This document shows positions 57,561-64,000 of a DNA stretch of 64,000 bases, one piece after another; the stretch's first letter is position 1; the number at the start of each line of letters is the position of its first letter. A model generated the notes under the pieces. That model searched no databases and was not told the DNA's origin. It was given only the letters and a program-made list of their open reading frames with translations. Made by a program: the position numbers and the translations under genes. Where the stretch lies: positions 62,001 through 126,000 of the forward strand of contig JADFUC010000759.1 of assembly GCA_019722365.1 (NCBI GenBank). Reading direction: 5' to 3'. The DNA comes from Lithospermum erythrorhizon. Lineage: Eukaryota; Streptophyta; Magnoliopsida; Boraginales; Boraginaceae.

Positions 57561-59040
57561 AAAAAAATGACGAGAATGACTCGAATAAAAAATGCGACAA
57601 AAAATAAAGTGGAAGACCAAACCCAAAAAGAAGAAATCAAGAAGAGGCCAGCGAGAAAGGCAACGGAAAAGAAAGTGGAATTCCAAGAGACAAGAAGAGG
57701 CCAAGACTAGAAATCACCACCGCCACGATGGTGAAAAAAAAGAGCCGAATCGTACTTTCCCAGTCGAGGCCTCCCATGCCGAAATCCGAGTACAAAGGAC
57801 CCGGAAAATTTCTTTTATGAGGAGGCAATTTTGCAGGCATTTCATAACGTACGTCACACGTGATAAAATATGCAAATAATTTTTTACTCAAATAAGACTA
57901 ATCAGCTCTTAGAAGGAAATCACAAAATATTTTGTTATCTATCATCCTTAAAAAATCTCCTTATTATTATGATATTTATTTGGAATTAATAAAAATTTAA
58001 AAATTATTTTGTTAGCTAACACAATAAAGTTAGTAGTGCATTTTATGTGTTAAATATTATATACAAATATAAAAAAATAAATTTAATTTTCTATTTCATT
58101 TTCATTCATCACAGTAACGTACTTAATATATTAATAGACAAAATATAAATCTAATATATGATTTCTTACAATTACTAGCTTTCTATATATACCCTATAGC
58201 AAACATAGTTTTATCTCATTTGTTAATTTTTATAAGTTCTGAATCAAAATATGTATTGTAATTGAAAAATTATATGTTGTAATAACTGTCTAATCTTTTG
58301 AAAAAGACCATTGAGTTGATAAAACATAAAAAAATATAGGAAAATATGGATTCTAAGTTAACATGGAAATTCAATTTAATTCTAATCTTTGTAGAACATA
58401 TATTTATTGATTAATTAAAATTATTTTTAGAGTAGGGAGCAAGGCCATACATTCAAAAGATTTCATGAAATAGTTATAAAAATATATATTAAAACAAAAT
58501 ATAATACTTATTATGAATTCATTAAATAATATGCTTATTGTATGATAATTTTATGTTATCCATGAAATAATTTAACAAACTTCAAACTAACTTTGTTCAA
58601 ATTTGGAAGATATGATTTTTTCTCTTATGCTAATTTTATAAGACATGTGATTCTGCATATTTTACATATGAATCCTTTAAACTAAGAAATCATAATCATA
58701 CATTATATAAATATTTATATATATATACATACATATTATTGTATTATTCAAATGATGTTTAACAATGATATACATATTAATATACTATAGATATTGTGAA
58801 TACATAAAAATCTTGGTATTTTTATTAACCATGTAAATGGTTGTGTAATTATTAAATGTAGTAAATTTTTAAATTCAAAATGATTACTATATGTGAATTA
58901 ATGTCTAGTAATTACTAATTAAAATATTTATGAGGGCATAAATATCTTTAAAAGAAAGAAATATCAATTCATATTCACACTAAATTTGGGATGCAAAAGT
59001 AAGGCTACCATATTTCAACATAAATATTAGTATAAGTTAC
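57561..59040. other. AT-rich intergenic DNA, no gene recognised
   Basis: An A/G-rich simple stretch at 57560-57720, then long AT-rich DNA with no coding run. Confidence 0.6.
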
Positions 59041-59140
59041 TCTACTGAAAACACCACCACCTCTAAACCAAACAGCATCATCTCCTCTTTCTCCCCAGAA
59101 AACGCCACCACCTCTAAACCAAACAGCAGCATCTCCTCCT

Positions 59141-59192
59141 CCTCCGCAGTTAGATTTAGATGTCTCCTCCTCCCCAGTTAGATTTAGATGTC
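59141..59192. repeat. 28-base tandem duplication at the start of family member B
   Basis: CCTCCGCAGTTAGATTTAGA.. at 59141 repeats at 59169 as CCTCCCCAGTTAGATTTAGA... The length is not a multiple of three, so it puts TAG in frame just before the ATG at 59160. That ATG itself lies in the first copy. Confidence 0.85.
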
Positions 59193-59760
59193 AAGATTGG
59201 TAAAATTATGTCCGATATAATTAACGGGGATGACATGAAAAGTTTTGGGATAATTCATCGGTTCCTTAGCTTGATTTGTAGTAATGTTACACAGTGGGAA
59301 ATGAGCGTCTTCATTCCTGGGATGATGAATATTGTTGATTTAGCATACAGGGAACTGCCTCTAGACCATATGCCTTTTACATTTGCAAATGAAATTGGTA
59401 CCCGATTTGAGGTTATCTTAAAAGAGTTCTATAAACATTTTCATACCGATAACCTGGGTATTCGATTTGAGGTCCCTTCCGACCAAGAGGTCGATTTCAA
59501 ATTGTAAGTTTAATTTATTGATTTTTATGTTTGTGCTACTCCGTATTTTTTATTTTATTAACTTCTGTTTTGTTTTTGTTTTTTAGGTGGAGTGAATATT
59601 TGGTTCTTTATCAAAAGCAAAAGGTAATTAATTTATTTGTTTGCAGATTATATATTCTCTATATTTTGATGTGCCAAACAATTCTTATATATACTCTATA
59701 TTTGTTTTGTTCCTATTTTGATGTTCCCCTATTTTGGTATAGGAACAAAAGGAGCAATAG
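59160..59760 (+). CDS. Unknown small protein family, member B
   Basis: Three exons: 59160-59503, 59587-59623, 59743-59760 (TAG), 132 residues. Reads MSPPPQLDLDVKIGKIMSDI, MKSFGIIHRFLSLIC, VDLAYRELPLDHM, GIRFEVPSDQEVDFKL, then WSEYLVLYQKQK and EQKEQ. Introns are GT-AG with the same phases as member A (TT|gtaagt, ag|G/A TGG; then AAG|gtaa, ag|GAA). Shared residues include FGII, FL.L, LAY, LP.D, GIRF..PS and W..Y..L. No recognised domain; probably a small helical soluble protein. The frame is clean, in contrast to most genes here, which argues for function. The start is created by a tandem duplication, so an upstream start in another frame is possible. Confidence 0.65.
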
Positions 59761-62316
59761 ATGGAAGAAAAGGAGCAGTAGAGAACAAAAGGAGCTAAGA
59801 GGCAGCAACTTATGACAAATATAGAGTATATATAAGAATTGCTTTTAGCTCCTCTTATGTCCTTTATTTTAGCTACTCTTATCTCTTTTTAGACAGTAGA
59901 CATGACAGTAGAGATATAACTGCAATGGTATCATAACTGTTTGCTTGCTAATGATGGTTTTATGGTTTTATAGTTTAATTGTAGTTTTGCTAATGATGGT
60001 TCTTGAATACTAAAAATTAGGAAGAGAACTATTTCAATAAATTGTGAAACAATATAGTTATATAATTTGAATAGGACTTTTAGGAACTATTTCATGTATC
60101 GGAAATATTTAGAAGTATCGACACTAGGGTGCATTTGCATATACAGTTTTAAAATCAGAATGGTGAATCATTATTTTTTCCTTTCGATCAAATGGTCTTT
60201 TTATTGGCTTGATAATTTGGTAAGCTTTCCTGTGTTCTGGCATTCTATTTAAGTGAATATTATTGCTTATAAATATATATAGCTTCCTTTTAAATTACCA
60301 ATATCTTTTTTGGTATAGTAGAAACTCTTTAAATTAATAATGGATAAATTAATAAATTATCTATGATAATAATTTTTCCGAACCTGTCATTACTAATATT
60401 TTAATTAATACTCTTTCTATTTTACAAAGATTGTCTAATTTTATTTATAGTTAACTTGAAATTTTGACCTTTAAATCACTGGAAACTTCAAATGCACAAA
60501 TTGTATAGCTTTGGCTGTGATGAATCTTGGCAAAACATTACCGCCTATTATAGCTGTACTATTGATGGGATGCAAGTATGCAACTAAAATATTATTTCTT
60601 CACAAAAAACTAACAATTTTTTCTACGATCATTAGCCAAACTTATAGTATGTGTTTGAAGACTTTAATTGATTATTGCTTTAGCCTTCAATGCAGTTTGT
60701 TTTGTAATACCTCCATCCCTACAAAATCATTATTTTGTTTTCTTTATGATCAAAATTAACAAAATTTAATGTTTTAATTAAGTTAAACATGTAATTTTTA
60801 TATATATCAGACTTATAATGTTAATAGTAAAATATGATAAAAATACTATATTTTGACATATTTTTCATATAATATTATAAACATATTTAAAAAACAAAAT
60901 ATCATAAATAAAAACAGAACTCCTAAAAACACAAAGGTCAATATTAATAGAGTATTGGCTTGGAGTTGAAGACATACAGGAGCTTGATGGGATCCAGGTC
61001 TTCCGTATTTGGTTACTTGCACTTGCAGCATTGTTATTGAATAAATAAAATTAATACAGTAATAATAATTAATAAATTAATAATAATCATATTAATTATT
61101 AACAAGTCTAGATAATTAATAATGAACTTCCAAGTGTATGTGTAATTACAATATTGTGGAAAAATGGCAAGTTCAAACCCAGAATAACCAATACATCCAC
61201 AATGGATGGAGATGAACCCAACTTAAGAAAACGCTAATTAAGTGGTAAGTATATTTAATCAAATGTCTTTAATTATTCTTACTTTTAGTTGATTTTCTTG
61301 AAGGTTGTAATGGTAAAATCTTAGTGTTCCATGAAATAATTGAAGGACACAAGTAAATCAAAATCAAGTAATCCCTCTATTCTTAAAAATCATTCATTTT
61401 TTACTTTAAATTTTTAATAGCTTAAACTCAATTACGATATTTTATTTGTGTTTTATAATATTTTATAAGAAATAAAAGATAATATCTCCTACAATTTTTG
61501 TGAGTAATGCCTATTCAGAGTGGCATTATTTCGATAAACAAGAAAACGATAAAATAGATACAAAAGTTAATTTGCATGAAATCAAAATAATGCGGCACGA
61601 AATATGACAATTTTGGAAGTGAATGGGAAGCCGTAACGCTAATTTTGACAAGGCTTTAACATCACAAATATAACACGACACAACGCAACCTTAAAGCTCA
61701 CTACGAGTGACTAAATATCAACTTCTTAAACTTCTGTACCATTTTAAATTAAACATCGCCCTATTACGACCATTTTATACTTTTATAAAATGTTACAATT
61801 ATATTATATTATAATTTTTTCTATCAGGGACAATTTTTTCTACTTATCATTACCAAACTGGCCCCTACTACGAGCTATTTTATCAATTAACTCCTATAAA
61901 ATTTATAAAAGTTTACTCATTACTTAATTTTGTTTCTCTAATTAAGTTTTGTTACATTTTATAATTATAACAAAAGAATAATTTAACAATGTATTTATCA
62001 ATTGTGAACGCACGCCCTTTACTAGTTAAACAAAAATAGATGGGTTAAGAATTCAATAAATCAACAACCAAAATGATACTATGTTTGGCTTAGATTTTTT
62101 ACTCGAGACTTAATGGCTAACTCGTTCGAACATGCATCCGATCGAGGATTTAATGCTTTACATGATTTTATTATTGAAGTTACAAATGAGTTAATGTCAA
62201 CCACCAATTAAATAGACATAAACAAAACGACAATAGACTATAAGACGTTCACCAATATCCAAATATCTAAAACTATTTATTGTTCAACTAACCTGTACCC
62301 CATATGGCCATATACA
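59761..62316. other. AT-rich intergenic DNA, scattered MITE-like fragments
   Basis: No gene recognised. ACCTCCATCCCTACAAAATC (about 60709) and AATCCCTCTATTCTTAAAAA (about 61371) resemble degraded Stowaway-type ends. ORFs at 60067-60252, 60511-60759 and 60846-61031 look like chance. Confidence 0.5.
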
Positions 62317-62650
62317 ATAATATTAATCCTTATCCTCCCAATTGCCACTCAATCATCTTACCTTATTCAATTCTTTCTTGACTAGCTCAAATTTTCAAGG
62401 ATTTCATCTCATATAAATAGCCTTCATGACAATCCCTCTTTGACACCACCATATTTATACATTCTCTAAAAACCCCAAATCTGTGGGTACTCATCTCATT
62501 ACAATGATATTATATTATAATTTTTTGGTTCATTTTCTTTTCTTGTAACAATGATCAATAGAGTTGATCATGATGATGATGAGCCTATAGAAGAAAGGAA
62601 GAATGATGAAGCTCCAATATTTGGGGATTTATTAGAAACCATTCTTTCGC
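62317..62650 (+). repeat. Duplicated promoter and start of the F-box/kelch gene (partner 57220-57560)
   Basis: The fuller partner of the block at 57220. Here the coding sequence continues. Confidence 0.9.
62412..62419 (+). promoter_or_regulatory. TATA box TATAAATA
   Basis: About 139 bases before the ATG at 62551. Conserved in both copies. Confidence 0.6.
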
Positions 62651-63550
62651 ACGTGCCCACCATATCTTATCTCAACAACTTTAACAAGCCAAAGCCATAG
62701 CTCATAATCCATTCTCAATCCACACGTGGATCGAAGCATCTCAACCGTCCATACAAAATATTTCCACCCTCCGATCATCCACCTCGAATCTCCTCTATAT
62801 GATCACCCTAAAATATTTTTCCTTTTCTAGAAATCCGCTATATCAGACGTGGCAACACGTGTCACGAATAAACCCTAATGAATGATTTTATTGTTATTGC
62901 TGGTGGCACGTGCGAAGTTGAAGATGACAAATTATGTGTTGAAATGTACAACTTGGAATCACACGTGTTGATCACGTGCGAGTCCATGCCAACAAATGGC
63001 TTTCAAGCATTGTTGTAGAAGACAACCTAGTCATCATGGAAAAGTCAACGGGGGTGACTCACATATTTGACCCAAAAAAACGTACATGGATATACGACCC
63101 GACCCGAAAACATTTTACTCCGTTTTAGCTCATTCGGGCGGGCGGGTAATAATCTTGATTGGATTGATAGGAACATGTGAAAAAATTGAAGGGGTGAAGA
63201 TATACAAAGTTAAAATTAAAGATGGTCACATAATTTGCAATGAAGAAATAGGAGAGATACCATTGGAGTTGATTTTGAAAATAAGGAATGACATGTTTGG
63301 ATTTATGGAGGTCAATGTGTGCATGGCAGGGGACTTTGTTTACGTGTATAATTCGACGTCGGTGAATGAAGTGATAGCTGGGGAGATGGTGGAGGGAGGG
63401 GGGTGGAAGTGGTGGAGTTTAGCGAACGCCGCCTCTAGTGATCGGAATAGGATTATGGAAAGGAATGTTATTGCTTGTGTAGAGGTGGGGTTATTGGAGG
63501 AGTTGAGAGGCGTCATGTTTCAAAAGGGAAGGAGGGTCAAGGTTAAATAA
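62551..63550 (+). pseudogene. F-box/kelch-repeat protein, At1g23390-like, with internal breaks
   Basis: ATG 62551. The N-terminus reads DEPIEERKNDEAPIFGDLLE, TILSHVPTIS, an F-box start, and stops at TAG 62698. The middle is readable only in shifting frames: WIEASQPSIQNISTLRSSTS, NLLYMI; IAGGTCEVEDDKLCVEMYNL; DNLVIMEKSTGVTHIFDPKK. The C-terminus is open 63086-63550: IRPDPKTFYSVLAHSGGRVI, GLIGTCEKIEGVKIY, EMVEGGGWKWWSL, FQKGRRVKVK. The order and content match the Arabidopsis F-box/kelch protein At1g23390 as I remember it. It would be an SCF ubiquitin-ligase substrate receptor with a kelch-type propeller. Several short deletions shorten the middle. Either decayed or poorly sequenced. Confidence 0.8.
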
Positions 63551-64000
63551 GGGTAGTATATAATGTATAAAGGAGTTTGTTTTTAGTTTTCATTGTATTA
63601 GTCTTTTATGTATCCATCGCCAAATTATGCTCCCTAAATATAAATTGTACAAAGAAAAGTTTGGTTGAGTGAGTAGTGTGGTATTGTAATCTATTGAGCA
63701 TGAGAGTATTTTTTTTTTTTTTAAAAGTGAGTTGAAGTCTGATTGTTTGTATATATATAGCTACTAATTTAAAAATATATATATATATGTATATATATAT
63801 ATGATATTTGCTTAAAATATCTATTTAACAAACCGCATAACTGTGTCTGATTAGAAATCTCAGATTAGATATCAAGTTATTGGATTGCTTGTCTACCTGG
63901 TGAAATATCTACTATTTTCTTGGGAGAGTAATTGGAATTCCATATGATGCTCAAGATTTTTAGCATTATTTTAGGGATTTCTACTAAGACTGTATTGACT
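63551..64000. other. 3' flank, with TA microsatellite at 63773-63803
   Basis: AT-rich with a poly-T run near 63710-63721 and a (TA)n run. No gene was seen to the window end. Confidence 0.6.

Noticed and set aside
57528..57891. Lys/Arg-rich ORFs on the plus strand and a hydrophobic one on the minus strand
   Set aside because: They arise from a simple A/G-rich stretch. No start context, introns or domain were seen.

Overview
This is nuclear DNA from a flowering plant, most likely a eudicot. It has spliced genes with GT-AG introns, an intron-split phage-type organellar RNA polymerase, plant F-box genes, Ty1/copia and Ty3/gypsy debris, a hAT element with GC-rich ends, and AT-rich intergenic DNA. 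I see no prokaryotic, rRNA, tRNA or CRISPR features. The species cannot be fixed from sequence alone.

Layout. 1-1752: tail and 3' flank of an F-box gene, duplicated at 51794-53607. 2646-5179: a hAT-like DNA transposon with an 8-bp target duplication. 5190-6310: an inverted copia remnant. 6378-7480: a broken prolyl-oligopeptidase gene. 7500-10810: unclassified repeat-like DNA. 10811-21358: a long, eroded copia element on the minus strand with two LTRs and an internal promoter-like module upstream of a third ORF. 21397-22866: AT-rich DNA between short inverted repeats. 23480-24660: a GC-rich, possibly organelle-derived block. 25531-29757: the C-terminal half of a phage-type RNA polymerase (RPOTm-like), well conserved but with several lesions, one of which removes a catalytic aspartate. 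30099-30154: a perfect 56-bp palindrome. 31630-32450: a degenerate tandem repeat. 32893-34075: an INO80-subunit-D-like gene split by a 475-bp insertion. 34430-36190: a second copia fragment.

36811-38286 and 59160-59760: two members of a small protein family I do not recognise, with identical intron positions. 38805-53607: an F-box (FBA-type) cluster with copies at 39890, 48105 and 50812, interrupted by a Sirevirus-type copia element (42770-48104). 53610-56540: two gypsy remnants, one with LTR and tRNA-Met primer-binding site. 57220-57560 and 62317-63550: a duplicated promoter and start of an F-box/kelch gene (At1g23390-like), with the body present only in the second copy.

The genes do not form a pathway. 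The window is an ancestral gene neighbourhood (the oligopeptidase and RPOTm orthologues also lie close together in Arabidopsis, from memory) that has been expanded by retroelements and local duplications. Almost every ORF carries small indels, and near-identical copies differ in short scrambled blocks of about 5-20 bases. Part of the apparent decay may therefore be uncorrected long-read error, and pseudogene calls should be read with that in mind.
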